Both the position numbers and the translations under genes were made by a program. The notes under the pieces are model-generated. The model saw only the letters and a program-made list of their open reading frames with translations. It was not told the origin of the DNA and did not search any database. Shown piece by piece: positions 10,490 to 24,460 of a DNA stretch of 64,000 bases; position 1 is the first letter of the stretch, and every line of letters starts with the position of its first letter. Origin of the DNA: Sipunculus nudus (Eukaryota > Annelida > Sipuncula > Golfingiida > Sipunculidae); NCBI GenBank assembly GCA_026874595.1, contig CM049322.1, positions 8,486,900 to 8,550,899 of the forward strand, written 5' to 3'.

Positions 10490-12182
10490 GATTTTTACTA
10501 TAGTTTAATATAGGCAATTTATTGCACAAGTCCCGTTGGCATATACTTTTCTTACACAAACCACTGCACTTCCAGAGTTGAAAATGTCCGATACTTTCAC
10601 TGGATCTGGTTAAAATTCAAAGCATAGAAATTTGTTTAACCTTCCATAAATAGGTTAGAAACAAACAGGTTTGCAAATGTATGTACACATGTATGTTTCA
10701 CACATTGGTAAATGACTGTTTTAATCAGCAATAAACAAATAAGATTATGGATTATGAATCAAAAACATGAATCTTACTAATGACCTTGACCTATTATGAC
10801 ACATCTCGAGAACACCACTTGCTGATGACTGAATTATATGACCACCAGTATATTACTTCCAATTGACTTATCCATGAACCCTTTGTGACCTTAATCGCAT
10901 ATTTATTCAATGAATAATCATTAGCATTGGACTAATGAGCAACCAATCAGGTGACAGTAAACACTGTAAAGCGTCAATCATCCGACAAAAACAAAATTTG
11001 CATAATTTGACAGAGCTCTGTCAAACAGAACACGTGTCGTCTGTACCAGTAATCAGTACCCATGTCGGCATGTTTTCCGGGATATATCTTTTTTTATACA
11101 AAAGAGACAGTATAAAAAGTTCTAGGATATGGGTTGCAGGAGTAATTCCTCCGACTACAGTGTGAATAATTAAGTCTTACCTTGCACGTAATTCGTATGA
11201 GACAAATAATCCAACATATTATAAGACAGTTCATAATGACTGCGATTTATTAAACAATGGAGGAAAACGATACCAGTTGATGACGTTACGGCGTCATGCG
11301 TCATCAGTCCTTTGTGTCGTCATTTTTATGTTGTTAGCAGCTCTCGCTACCATGGGCATGAAAGACCTTCTGTGTAAGAGCGTTTTGGGGGATCATTATA
11401 ACAATTAGTTTAAAAGAGCGGAGCATTTGGGCTGTGGTGGATAGGTCAATTATAGCCGGACATGAATGATAATAATGGTATTGTCATGATACTCTATGGT
11501 TAAACAATAATCATCAGAACTGTCTCATGAGCGTGTGTAAGCTGTGTATCGTTTTTCATTTATTTTATAAACTTCTGGTCTGAGACCCTTTGATGTTTAC
11601 ATAAGAATGGGCACTACATTTCTGGATGTATTACAAGATTTCTGACACTGAACGATTTTATTTAAATTTTAGAACAATTTAAATAGATTTCAGAAATATG
11701 ACTAGCAATTAAATCGATTAACAGTTGCATAAGATATAATGGCTGTTCATAATGATAAGATAAAAGATAACACGTCTATTTGGGGTTTTAACTCTCACTG
11801 TTATTATAAAAAAGTAATTTAATTTTTTAGCGGTCATAAGTAAACTTCCTATTTTAATGTTCACCCAGTTAGGACAAATGTTTATTAAACGTTTACAAAA
11901 AGTGAAAATAGATGTTCTATCAAATGAATTTTTGATTAATTAAGTTCTGGTTTGCAGTATAATTCCCTGAATGGTACAACAATAACAAAAATAAATGTAT
12001 ATGTTTTGATGTGTGGATTCGCACGCTTCGTTCTCTGCGGGGTTTATACTAAATGCACATCTGTCGCGATCAGTCCGTTGTATAATACATGTTTTGTTTT
12101 TCACGAAAATAATGGAAAATCATAACAATTACCTTTACTAATAAATGACATGATGTCGATTATAGATACGTTGAACCAATAC
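10490..12182. other. Non-genic stretch, partly paralogous to 40.9-43.1 kb
   Basis: The parts around 10640-10870 (landmarks CATTGGTAAAT and TACTAATGACCTTGA) and 11446-11470 (TCAATTATAGCCGGACATGA) reappear at 42.88-43.1 kb. There is no supported gene and the remainder is AT-rich. Confidence 0.5.
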
Positions 12183-15023
12183 GGGGTTAATTATCACAGT
12201 TCAAATAGAGACACAAAATAAGAAAACACACAGAGAGCTGATACATTCGCCAACACATGTATCCACATTCAATGTAGTCAACTAATATTCCGACACTCCA
12301 GATGAAATTCAGTTTAAAACGTGATCTCGATTTTCGTCTTATTTATAAACAAATGGCTATTGCCCATACTTTTGCAAAACATGAAAACAAAAAAGATATA
12401 GTGTTTTAAAGAAATAATAAAAGTGTCTGATATTGTTTACAGGCTCTGACAGACTAAAGTAAAACTTAAGTTACGAGTGTGATACCTGGAGTAGGGGCGG
12501 GGAGTGGGGGAGATTGGTGATAGGGTGAGTGAACAAGGTAACCGCACAGCTTCTTTCACCAGAAAGATTAGTCTAACCGATAAAAATGGACTCCTCAGCA
12601 CCTTTTGTAATATAAAAAATAAATAATAAATAAAAGAGAATTTGTCTGCCTGAAGGTTAGAAAAGGAAAGAGGCCGGGGGTTTGTGATGACAGTTGGCCA
12701 AAGTATCTAGATGGCCCCCTAGCCTGAATTAGCTAGCAGCAAATTGAGCATGTCAGGGTCATTATTATTATGACATTGCCACTACACCCTTCTTTTACCG
12801 CGGCATATCTCAATTTAGCTTTCAATTGATTTGAATAAAAGTATGTGATATGATGGGATACGGCACAATTAGGTTCTCGGAGGGGTCAGTTCATTTTTTT
12901 AAATAAAGTACGAAAAAAAGGAGAGTAGGCAAAAAGACAGTAGACAAAAATTGGCGAATTTATATGGACATTTAAATGCATGATAATTTGACCAATCTTT
13001 CTTAAAATATATGCGTTATTGGTATAATCATCAGTCATCAAGCTTGGTTTATTATTTAGGCATCACGTGGACACAGTGACATGAGTCACTTTCCTGTCCG
13101 TACAGACAACATGGTTTTGGTGGTTACAGATTGCATCAAAATATAAATAATACCTAGATAAAACTAATCCATGAAAGCAACACCCATTTATGCACTTAAC
13201 ACAAGAACAACTATCAGGTATATTGACTTCCTGGCTAAATGTAGATATGGATTATAGGGGACATTGATACGGTATATTATGCTGAGCAATACCCCTTGCT
13301 TCCAAATAGACTCTATAACGTTAAAGCTTTACTTCCCAGTGTTGTTGTTACCTGTTGGTCTCCTTGCATAAAGATATTACTTTGTAATGTATGAATGCAT
13401 TTAAAAAAACCTGTTATTTTATAAAAGGTAATTATGTGTTAGTAATTATAAGGTAATTATATGTCATAAGGCCAGCCTACTTCTATAATGAGGTATATGA
13501 TTGATTTTTGTGTTGTTTATTTTTCTTCAGCAAAATATAATTACTTACAGCAATTTGTATTACCATTTCTGGACAAACATATAACCTCCCTGGCATACAA
13601 AGCCAGTTTTAACATGGGTATTAAATGTTACTTAACAAGGGAACCCAGATGAGGCTTATCTTCAAACCCACAGCCCGTATATTCACTGTGCATAACAACT
13701 AACCATTGTTTAACATCCTGCTTGAACGCTGATAGTGGTTTCAGGGGATCTTGATAATGATTCTCATGGTAATCGTTCATCAGGACTTGTCATGAAGGAA
13801 GCTTTGATTTTATTTCACATTTTTTAAAATTTGTGTTATTGAAGCTTCTCGACCTGTTATTCGGAGGCTCCTTCCCATCACCAGCATAAACGCCTAACAT
13901 TCTATTTTAAACTGTAAACAAGATTCTCTATATAATCAAGTGGTTGGTCTAGTCAATCCTGTGGTTCATAAGTGATTTATTTCTTTTATAAAAAGTACAT
14001 ATGTATGTGCGTTGATGTGTGTCATCCCGGTTCAAGTACAAGTTCCAGTCCAATCCACTCCAATCTAAGTCCACCTACTTTGTACACATGTTTAAATAAT
14101 TTTATCTTCCAATACTACCCTAAAGCTTATCAAGTAAAGTTTGTTCTTTTACAGTACTATTTCGTGAGTCCTTACCCCTAATCCGAATACCACACGGAAA
14201 CCAGGACTGTCCATGGTCGTATTCGAGTAACCAAAACAGGGACTTGATTTATGACTCGAACCCGAGACTTGGTTTTACAGTACGTATTATAATCCTTCTC
14301 TTTCTTGCCTAATTTTCACTGTGGGATAACCAATATCCAGAAAAGTAGTGGAAGCCAAGTGATATTGGTGCATTACTGACTGCACATATCGCAGTTGTAA
14401 CAAAATAATGTCGCTATCATTTAAACGGTCTATAATGGGTAGAGACTTGAAAACAACGAGTCTAATTATAATACTAAGAAAACTAGATTAACTGAAATCA
14501 TGTGCTAGGAAGATAAAGGGTATCAGTATCAAAAACCTTTTGAGAACAGTTAAGGTTCAAGCACCATGTCACTACAATGGACCATATGGACATATGCGGG
14601 TGACGTTTCAGTTGATAAGTAAAGTATGTAGATCCAGAGAGAGAGTCACATATAATACCCATGGATTTAATTGCATTTTTGGACGACTGTTGCACGCTTC
14701 ATTGATAAAAAAGTAAAGACTGTTGTTTCATTAGTTTTCTTTCCCAAATCTGACATTGTTTTTACTAGATTAACTTTGAGTAAACATAAGTTTATATTAT
14801 TTGTCGTGTGTCCCTGTCTCGAAAATTGTTCACTTATTGTTGACTTAATCAGTCACTTAATGACTGATTTTGCTTGTTTGCTTGTGGCTGTTCTTTCTTT
14901 ACCTGAACATCTGGCTAGTTTTTGCGATGCATTTGCAAAGTTAAAAAGAAATTGCATTTTATCACTTCTTTTGTTTTGTAATTAAAATGTCCATTGACGT
15001 GTTCATTTGTATTAATATTAATT

Positions 15024-15049
15024 ATGTCCCCTGAAAGATTAGGGGACAT
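15024..15049. other. Perfect 9-bp stem hairpin, unit A
   Basis: ATGTCCCCT and AGGGGACAT are separated by the 8-nt loop GAAAGATT. The hairpin is present unchanged in units B and C. It lies about 360 bp beyond the donor of the proposed 5' exon, inside the inferred intron. It could equally be a remnant of transposon ends. Confidence 0.6.
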
Positions 15050-15264
15050 GATAGGCAGCGTGGTCTGTTACATATATGTTGTTCTTAGTCTGTGTGCTGG
15101 TGATTCGATTACTGTCGATATTTTGTTTTACATGAACTAAGGAGCGTTGCTTTATGAGATTAACGGTACCTCAGGGAAGAGTTCTTTAAGATCTGGATCT
15201 GAAGTGAAATCCCCGTACTTGCCGAATAAATTTAAGTGGTTTGTGAGAAGCGTGATATATTAAA

Positions 15265-15267
<3 letters not shown>

Positions 15268-15305
<38 letters not shown>
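15268..15305. repeat. (TA)n microsatellite, unit A
   Basis: Run of about 36 bp. Equivalent runs of different length lie near 24150-24192 (unit B, interrupted by CATA) and 33140-33193 (unit C). Confidence 0.9.
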
Positions 15306-15307
<2 letters not shown>

Positions 15308-15406
15308 GACATGTGTACAGCCAACAGCACGTTAAGTAACAACCATGCTCAATAATTCACACATATTAATTTATTCTTAGATAAATAACTGACTGATTAA
15401 ACTTAC

Positions 15407-15572
15407 TTTGATTCGTGTCTTATCCTGTGCTGAGGTCTCCGTTCTGTTTGGGCTTGTCGCCAAGTCAGAGACCACTCTGGATAGAGAACACGGCGTGACT
15501 GACAACTGCTTGCTTCTCACGGCGCCACCCAGCTTTGTCTGCTTGTCTGTGGTTATACCCGGAGTTTAAATA
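15407..15572 (-). promoter_or_regulatory. TATA-like promoter and 5' exon, unit A
   Basis: On the minus strand, TATTTAAA (15572-15565) precedes a GC-richer stretch by about 25-30 bp. The stretch has no ATG and ends at a strong donor, CAAA|GTAAGT (15407/15406). This is the layout of a TATA promoter with a non-coding first exon of about 135 nt (start near 15541, inferred). It points toward the 10.4-kb exon-like segment and the CARD gene on the same strand. Conservation among units reflects recent duplication and is not by itself proof of function. Confidence 0.42.
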
Positions 15573-17893
15573 CTCGTATCAAACAATTCAGGCCACATCA
15601 CATGACACTTAAGTTTACATTTTGCAGACCCTGCCTTTAAAGTTCTTTTATCAGCAGAGGAGTCATTTGAAGAGTACCTAAACAGTTTTAATGTTACTGT
15701 TTTCGTGTGTTTTCTTAATAGTTAATATCATACATTAAAAATTATCCCAACATTATTAAATGTTTTGTTAATAAATGTTTGTAATATATTTTTATCTACG
15801 TTTTCCTCTTTCTTTTATTCCGTGATGAATATCACACCTTTTCACATGCACAGAAAACAAAGAAAAGAAATGTACGTAAGTTACATCTCTTAATTCTATT
15901 TAAAAACAGCACGAGAAAGCTACTGAAGAACTTTGTCAGACTTGTAGCTGAACTTTTTAAAAAGTTTAATCATACATTGATAAATTTCATACTTAGGGGA
16001 ATAAACGTGTTACAAAACTCTATATCACAGCTTTTTTCCAGCACTTTTGGTTGCTTAGTTTTATTGAATATATATGCAATATTCCCTACTCAAGAATTGA
16101 TATCGTTGTTCTGACCTATATATATACTTGGTAATTACCAATTCTAAAACAGCAACTGATGAATTAACCATATCAAACAGCTTGGAAGTTATCTCTCTTC
16201 CAGCTGAGGAAATAAGTAAGGCCATGGCATAAATTATGTAGAAGTATGTACAATAATATTTTTAAAGTTGTTCAGGGTTAGGGCATTGATATTCATTAGG
16301 GCCCACTTAAAAAAAGCGGTGCCCTAGAGTGATCGCATTTGTTCGTCTGTCCATCCGTTCATCATTACGTCAGTGATATACCTGAAACTGAACATGCTTG
16401 TTCTTTCTCAAATTCATAGTAATCATTTGGGTGTATGAGGGCTTCTGACTAGTCAGAATATTAATATGGCCGCAAGAAAAAAATCGGTGATTTTCTTGAG
16501 TGCGCATTATCTCATCGAGAGTACATTTGATGTTCTCCAAATTCATTAGGCCTATGAGCCCTCAAGTCCTATTGAATTACAGATGCACCCAAAAACCAAT
16601 ATGGTAATAATCGGAGATTTTCTCCTCCATGCAGTATCTCAACATAATACAAGACTTTGTTCCACCTTTCTAAAATTACCTGGAACAACTGGCGTCTATG
16701 AGGACTCAAGCTGTTGTATATATTTGTAGACCTGCCTAGTACGCAGTATGGCCGCCAGAGCACACTCACTGATTTCTTTGATAGATATTTTACAGGACAT
16801 GGACAACCATTAGGAGATAAGTGCTTTAAAATTTAAGACTTCTGTTACATCTAAGACGGCTACCAAGCATATATTATAAATCATTTCTCAATAATTTTTT
16901 AGATAATGCTGTGATTTTTTTCTAAAAAAAAATCTCTGTTACATTACTTGTTTTGATAAATTTCAAAACCAATCTGACATACAGTAAACCCCCGGCTGCC
17001 ATTTGAAGGAAATGTCAATCGCCTATCCCTTACTGAGGACCTTTACGTTCCCAAAGCTCTAGTTCAACAAGTGTTGGGAACATTAATGTTTGCGGTGTTT
17101 TTGGTAAATGGGATGGAGTGATGTTTTTTTATTCCTGTTCCCAAGGACACACATGAGGCTTGTAAATTGTTTGCTGCGTTATCACGAGTGCGGTAATCCA
17201 GGGCATACAGGATATGGTTTTATAAACAATAACTATTTTTTTGGAACATCAATGGCTCCTTCTCTCTCTCACTCTCCCTCTGAAATAGGCTGGTCTGTTG
17301 TGATCGGTTGAATCATTCATAAAACTTCCGGATGTTCTAAATAAATATAATTTCTTTTCAAATTTATTTTACGAATTTAGTTTACAATATATGTTGTAAA
17401 ATACACCCTTCAATACTGGTTATTCGCTGATACAACCTTCAATACTGGTTATGCGTTGTTAAAAGTTAACACTAAGTAACCTGAATCAATTTGTTCATTC
17501 GTATATTTAGATTAGTATAAATGATATTTTTGTGTATACATACAAGAGCTTCAATAACGTCTCAATAAAGAATTTAAAAACTATTTAGTTGTATTCCTTA
17601 GTCATAGGTCTAAATAAGTTCACACTGAAAAACATGATTCAATATCAGGTTCGTCTATACATATTTAAACAGGCTTAATTATTCCATTCGGGCATTATAC
17701 TTATTTGTATACTGTATTGATCTATACCTTAGTGGTTGATGATATGTGATACCGCATGTACTTGTACACTGGTCGGAAATATAAACAACATCTAACGCGT
17801 TTAACTTTAAATTGTATCAGGTATATGTGTGAAAGACCGATCGTTATAGGTTAGGTTACTGCGGTAGGTTAAGCTAAAACACTATAGTCTTTC

Positions 17894-17894
<1 letters not shown>

Positions 17895-17939
<45 letters not shown>
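17895..17939. repeat. (TA)n microsatellite, unit A
   Basis: A pure TA run next to GTCTTTCG. The equivalents in unit B (26784-26839) and unit C (about 35789-35838) differ in length. In unit C the flanking GAATAAAACACTG is shortened. Confidence 0.9.
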
Positions 17940-17942
<3 letters not shown>

Positions 17943-19930
17943 TAAAACACTGAAGAAAAACAACACTATAAATTCACTACAAACTGTTCACGGGATGAGA
18001 CCCGATCGTCAGGTGAATGTTGTTAGAATGAAGCTAACGGCATGGTTTGAAAGCCGAGACTTTACGAGATTACGTATGTGCATATCGGGGAGAGCAAGAA
18101 AATGACTGACACTGATCCTGTTGTACTCGGGGCCGGGCTCATTAGGATAAGTAGGGGTACACTAGCGATACTGGGACATAACAGGGGAAAGAGGCTTGTT
18201 TTTGTTTTATAGTTTTCTTATTTATTACAAAGATAGTTTTATCAGGATGCCCATTCAGCGTAGTATGCTGATTTTAAATAGGGTCCTGATAACAGTAAAC
18301 ATATCAGTTGTATACACACGTTATAAAATACACATATACTATAAAATTACACAATATAAAAGGCAAATATACGAAATAATTGAATCAATGAAGGGGTTAA
18401 TTATCACAGTTTAAATAGAGACACAGAATAAGAAATCACTCAGAGAGCTGATACATCCGACACACATAAAACGGTATTGAATCAGCCCATATTCCGTCAC
18501 TCCAGATGAAATTCAGTTTGAAATGTGATCTCGATTTTCAACATAATTATAAACAAATGGCTATTGCCCATACTTATGCAAAAATAGAATAATAAAAGAT
18601 ATATTGTTATAAAAATAATAATAAAAATGTCGGATATTGTTTACAGGCTCTGACTGACTAATGTAAAACTTAAATAGCGAGTGTGACACCTGCAGTAGGG
18701 GCGCGGAGTGGGGGAGATTGGTGATGGGGTAACTAAACAAGGTATACGCACAGCTCCTTTCAAGAAACTTAGAAATTAATTAAAATGCTCTGGGTGGGAG
18801 AGGTTACTTGGAGGGCAGCCACCTCATCCACCAGAAAGGATGAGTCTAACCGGAAAATGGACTCCTCAGCAGCTTTTATAATACAAAAAAATAATAATAA
18901 ATAACAGAGAACCTGTCTGCCTGAACGTTAAGAAAGGAAAGAGGCCGGGGGTTAGGGATGACAGTTGGCCAAAGTATCTAGATGGGCCCCTAGCCTGAAT
19001 TAGCTTGCAGCAAATGGAGTTTGTCAGGGTCATTATTATTATGACATTGTCACTACACCCTTCTTTTACCACGGCATATCTCAATTAAGCTTTTAATTGA
19101 TTTGAATAAAAGTATGTGATATGATGACGGCACAATTAGGTTTTCGGAAGATTCAGTTCATTTTTTAAATAAAGTACGAAAAAGAGGAGAGTAGGCAAAG
19201 AGACAGTAGACAAAAATTGGCGAATTTTTTATGGACATTTGAATGCATGATAATTTTACCAATCCTTCTTAAAATATATGCGTAATTGGTATAATCATCA
19301 GTCATCAAGCTTGGTTTATTATTTAGGCATCACGTGGACACAGTGACAAGAGTCACTTTCCTGTCCGTACAGACAACATGGTTATCTGTGGTTACAGATT
19401 GCATCAAAATATAAATAATACCCAGATAAAACCAATCCATGAAAGCAACACCCATTTATGTACTTAACACAAGAACAACTATCAGGTATATCCACATCAT
19501 GGCTAAATGTAGATATGGATTTCAGGGGACATCGATAAGGTATACTAAGTTGATTAATACACCTTGCATTCAAAATAGAGTCATTAACGTTTTAGCTATT
19601 CTTCCCAGTGCATGTTATCCGTTGGTCTCCTTGCATGTAGATATCACTTCATAATGCATCAACGCATTTAAGAAACAACCTTTTATTTTATAAAAGGTAG
19701 TTATGTGTTAGTAATTATAAGATAATTATATGTCATGAAGTAAGCCTTAAGGACTTCGCATAGTTGCGTATATTTGTAATAGACAGGTTAGTTTTCTGAT
19801 AGATATCATCAATAGAAACAGTCAATCTATGTTATTGAGTCTGTTATACCAGTCTGGCCGGCATATCACGTTTTTGTTGATTATATATGTTTCTACTAAA
19901 ATCGATTGTCTACCCATATCGATAGAACAG

Positions 19931-19961
<31 letters not shown>

Positions 19962-20326
19962 TAATTTTTTCTTCTAAATCGATACTAATTGATCCAACTG
20001 CCGTGATGTCAAATTACCCTCAAACTTAAAGAAGTTGGTAATCCTATAAACCTCATTATTTTGCCATTTGAATTTGGAATTCTTTGTACTTCCTGGAAAT
20101 GTAAACTGGATTGGATACTAAATATATATCGCTCGTAAAGTTGGATGGTTCTTACAAAGTAAATCAGACTCGCCGCTCACCAATCACAAACAACTACTTG
20201 ATGATTGTAACACGTGTATCTACACCAATCACTAACAGCCACTCAATAAACGTAACACGGAAATATAAAGCAAATACAAACAACCACTTGCTGAACGTAA
20301 CACGAAATCTACACCAATCACAACTA

Positions 20327-21680
20327 GTGGCCCATGGGCTATGACGCTCAGTTAAAATTAGGCAACCTAGAACAACTAGCGACATGACTCCAAGAGTGCT
20401 CAAAATCATGTATTTTGCCAACAGACCTTAAATATAGGTTACAATGACCTTACTCTACATCCATCTGCTAACATTTGTGCAAGTGGCTAACAGAGTGTTA
20501 AATCATTTTCTTCCACACAGGTTGCAGAATATGGGTCACAGTGATATTAATACAGGTTTCCAAGATTTTTCTACAGGAACCTCTCTGGATCTTAATCAAA
20601 TTAGAAGTTTCTAGTTTCAACTGTATCAAATCAATCAAATCTGTCCTATAGGGTGCTCAAATCATGTTCTTTGAAATATCTTGTACAATATAAGTAACTA
20701 TGACCTAATTTCAGGTTTCCTAGGGAATTTGCCGAAGACCTCCCTGGATGTTCAGTAAGAAGACTCTCTTTCTGCTCTTTTAATAGTCAACCTGTTTTTC
20801 TGAAGGTCCCAAAAATAGAGAAAAATGCATAAAAATTGAAAGGGGACTTTACCTGGACCTTTCTTATGTCAAGTTAGAATATTCCAGGTCCAGCTGTTAT
20901 GTTACGTGCACTGTTAACGGATGACAGGCCTTTAAAAGTCTCAAAAATAGAGAACAAAAAATCTTAAAAATTGGAAAAACACAGGTGGCGCCAACAGTCT
21001 GCAAGAACTAATAAAACACTCCATGATCAATATGCATGGGGAAAAAACATGGTGGTCAATGCATCACTTGGTTAGATACTAAAACTTTTGTTTCAAAGTT
21101 TTAATACTTTTGAGGGCTACTTACGGGCCCCATAGCTCGGAGGACATTGCCAACAGAGACCTTATTTCAAGTTTTAAAGAAGGCTTTTCATGGACCTCCC
21201 TTGATTCCAATTATCAGATTCCAGGTCCAGCGGTTATGATTTCTGCCCTGTTAACGGATGACAGATTATTTAGAGTTCTCAATAATAGAGAAAAACAAAT
21301 CGTAAAAATTGGAAAAAAATACAAGTGGCGCCTGCAGTATGCATGGCCTGATGAAACACTTCCTGATCGATATACATATAAAGAATCATGGTGATCAATG
21401 CATCAGTTATTCAGAGACTGGAGCTTTTGAATCCAAAATTCAAACATTTGGGGGGGATGTACTTACGAGCCCTATAGCTTGGAGAATATGGGTGACACAG
21501 ACCTAATCTAAGGTGTCCAAAGAAGATTTTTCATAGATCTCCCTTGATGTCAAGTAAGAAGATTTCAGGACCAACGCTAACGATTGTGCCCTGTTAACGG
21601 AATGCCGGCCAGACGGACTGATGACATATGAAGAGTGATCGCTATAGTTCTGATGACTTCCATTCAGCTGAGCTCAAAAA
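20327..21680 (+). repeat. Modular repeat family 1 within unit B
   Basis: Begins GTGGCCCATGGGC...GACGCTCAGTT and ends in the GACGGACTGATGACATA run, then GATCGCTATAG...TTCAGCTGAGCTCAAAA. Several internal subunits with CAGGTGGCGCC and TCCATGATCAATATGCATG. It is part of the 2.6 kb missing from unit A. Confidence 0.7.
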
Positions 21681-23906
21681 ACACTCGATGAACGTAACAC
21701 TAAAGTCTACACCAGTCACTTGTATACTTGAGTGCATATTTTTTTTGGTTGTAAACAGAATTGTGACGAAGAGCCATTTGGGTCTTTTCTTTAAAAAAAG
21801 GAGAGACAACTGATGAAAAGCCTTTCATTTCTGAAACATTAGAGGAATTATTAAATCAGATAAATCATAATTCAGATCTTATTTTATGTTCCTCAAAGCC
21901 ACATTGTACCGTATCATCTTAAGGGACAGAATTAGGTGTGTTGGGGATAAATTAACATTTCTAACATTCATATATAAAAGAAACTTATTTTTTCCCAATA
22001 GACTCATTAATTGATATCATGTTTACAAAAATCGTCTGCAAAAAAAATAAAAATTGGACTAAGAGCTACAGACATTTCATTTAGTGACACAATTATATCC
22101 CTGTTTAAACGCATTGACATACAATTTTATGAAAAATACAAGATTAACGTAAATTTGATCCCATTCCCTACATTTTTAAAGATTTTCCGTTCGCTTTTTT
22201 ATGTTGTGGCCCTAGTTTGCAGTAAACACTCTGTTGTTAAGTCGACTGATAGTCAAGTGAGTGAAACTGTCCCCCAGACCAGGGATAAATCTTAGTGATA
22301 GAAACGTGTCTGCTAAAGCTATATCGTTTAAAATATATATTCTTATAATTTTCTTTTTTCTATTCACAGATTTTAAAATGAGGTATAGGATTGATTTTTG
22401 TGTTGTTTTTTTCCTCATAAAAATATATTTATTTATAGCAATTTGTATAACCATAACTGGACAAACATATATTTATCTTTGTCATCATTTGAACTGTTAT
22501 AACCTCACTGGCATACAAAGTCGGTTTTCACATGGATATTAAAAAGGGAGGCTTATCTTCAAACTTAAAGCCCGTATATTTTCTGTGCATAACAACTAAC
22601 CATTGTTTTAACATCCTGCTTGAACGCTGATAGTGGTTTCAAGGGATCATGATAATGGTTTTCATGGTAATCGTTCATCAGGACTTGTCATGAGGGACGT
22701 TTTTATTTTATTTCACATTTTTTTTAATTTGTATTATTGAAGCTTCTCGGCCCGTTATTCGGAGACTCCTTCCCATCACCAACATAAACGCCTAACATTC
22801 AATTTTAAACTGTAAACAAGATTCTCTATATAATCAGATGGTTGGTCCAGTCAATCCTGTGGTTCATAAGTGATTTATTTCTTTTATAAAAGTACATATG
22901 TATGTGTGTGGATGTGTGTCATCCCGGTTCAAGTGCAAGTTCCAGTCCAATCCACTCCAATCTAAGTCCACCTACTTTGTACACATGTTTGAATAATTTT
23001 ATCTTCCAATACTACCCTAAAGCTTATCATGAAAAGTTTGTTCTTTTACAGTACTATTTCGTGAGTCCTTACCCCTATTCCGAATACCACACGGAAACCA
23101 GGACTGTCCATGGTCGTATTCGAGTAACCAAAACAAGGACTTGATTTATGACTCGAACCCGAGACTTGGTTTTACAGTACGTATTATAATCCTTCTCTTT
23201 CTTGCCTAATTTTCACTGTGGGATAACCAATATCCAGAAAAGTAGTGGAAGCCACGTGATATTGGTGCATTACTGACTGCACATATCGCAGTTGTAACAA
23301 AATAATGTCGCTATCATTTAAACGGTCTATAATGGGTAGAGACTTGAAAACAACGAGTCTAATTATAATACTAAGAAAACTAGATTAACTGAAATCATGT
23401 GCTAGGAAGATAAAGGGTATCAGTATCAAAAACCTTTTGAGAATAGTTTAGGTTCAAGCAGCAATGGACCATATGGACATATGCGGGTGACGTTTCAGTT
23501 GATAAGTAAAGTATGTAGATCGAGAGAGAGTCATATATAATACCCATGGGTTTAATTGCATTTTTGGACTGTTGCACGCTTCATTGATAAAAAAGTAAAG
23601 ACTGTTGTTTAATAAGTTTTCTTTCCCAAATCTGACATTGTTTTTACTAGATTAACTTTGAGTAAACATAAGTTTATATTATTTGTCGTGTGTCCCTGTC
23701 TCGAAATTTGTTCACTTATTGTTGACTTAATCAGTCACTTAATGACTGATTTTGCTTGTTTGCTTGTGGCTGTTCTTTCTTTACCTGAACATCTGGCTAG
23801 TTTTTCCGATGCATTTGCAAAGTTAAAAAGGAAATTGCATTTTATCACTTCTTTTGTTTTGTAATTAAAATGTCCATTGACGTGTTCATTTGTATTTATA
23901 ATAATA

Positions 23907-23932
23907 ATGTCCCCTGAAAGATTAGGGGACAT
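23907..23932. other. Perfect 9-bp stem hairpin, unit B
   Basis: Same stem and loop as the copy in unit A, while the bases just outside differ (TAATA...GTTAG). Confidence 0.6.
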
Positions 23933-24152
23933 GTTAGGCAGCGTGGTCTGTTACATATATGTTGTTCTTAGTCTGTGTGCTGGTGATTCAATTACTGTCG
24001 ATATTTTGTTTTACATGAACTAAGGAGCGTTGCTTTATGAGATTAACGGTACCTCAGGGAAGAGTTCTTTAAGATCTGGATCTGAAGTGAGAATCCCCGT
24101 ACTTGCCGAATAAATTTAAGTGGTTTGTGAGAAGCGTGATATATTAAATTTA

Positions 24153-24185
<33 letters not shown>

Positions 24186-24294
24186 ATATATAATGACATG
24201 TGTACAGCCGACAGCACGTTAAGTAACAACCATGCCCAATAATTCACGCACATTAATTTATTCTTAGTTAAATAAATGACTGATTAAAACTTAC

Positions 24295-24460
24295 ATTGAT
24301 TCGTGTCTTCTTCTGTGCTGAGGTCTCCGTTCTGTTTGGGCTTGTCGCCAAGTCAGAGACCACTCTGGACAGCGAACACGGCGTGACTGACAACTGCTTG
24401 CTTCTCACGGCGCCACCCAGCTTTGTCTGCTTGTCTGTGGTTATACCCGGAGTTTAAATA
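24295..24460 (-). promoter_or_regulatory. TATA-like promoter and 5' exon, unit B
   Basis: Same layout as in unit A: TATTTAAA at 24460-24453, an exon without ATG, and donor CAAT|GTAAGT at 24295/24294. Small substitutions separate it from the other copies, but the TATA-like box and the donor are kept. Confidence 0.42.

Larger units (their letters stand above)
12183..18392. repeat. Large tandem duplication, unit A (6.2 kb)
   Basis: The unit is delimited by the landmark GGGGTTAATTATC, which recurs at 18393, 27292 and 36286. From about 14000 to 18392 it is nearly identical to units B and C. From 12183 to about 13970 it is clearly more diverged and matches unit D better. It lacks the segment of about 2.6 kb found at 19740-22360 in unit B, with the junction near 13460. 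It carries the 5' exon/promoter at 15407-15572 and the hairpin at 15024-15049. Confidence 0.88.

Noticed and set aside
14250-14266. tRNA-like B-box on the minus strand (GGGTTCGAGTC), repeated in units B and C
   Set aside because: No matching acceptor stem, anticodon arm or convincing A-box at the right distance, so this is not a tRNA gene and not clearly a tRNA-derived SINE.
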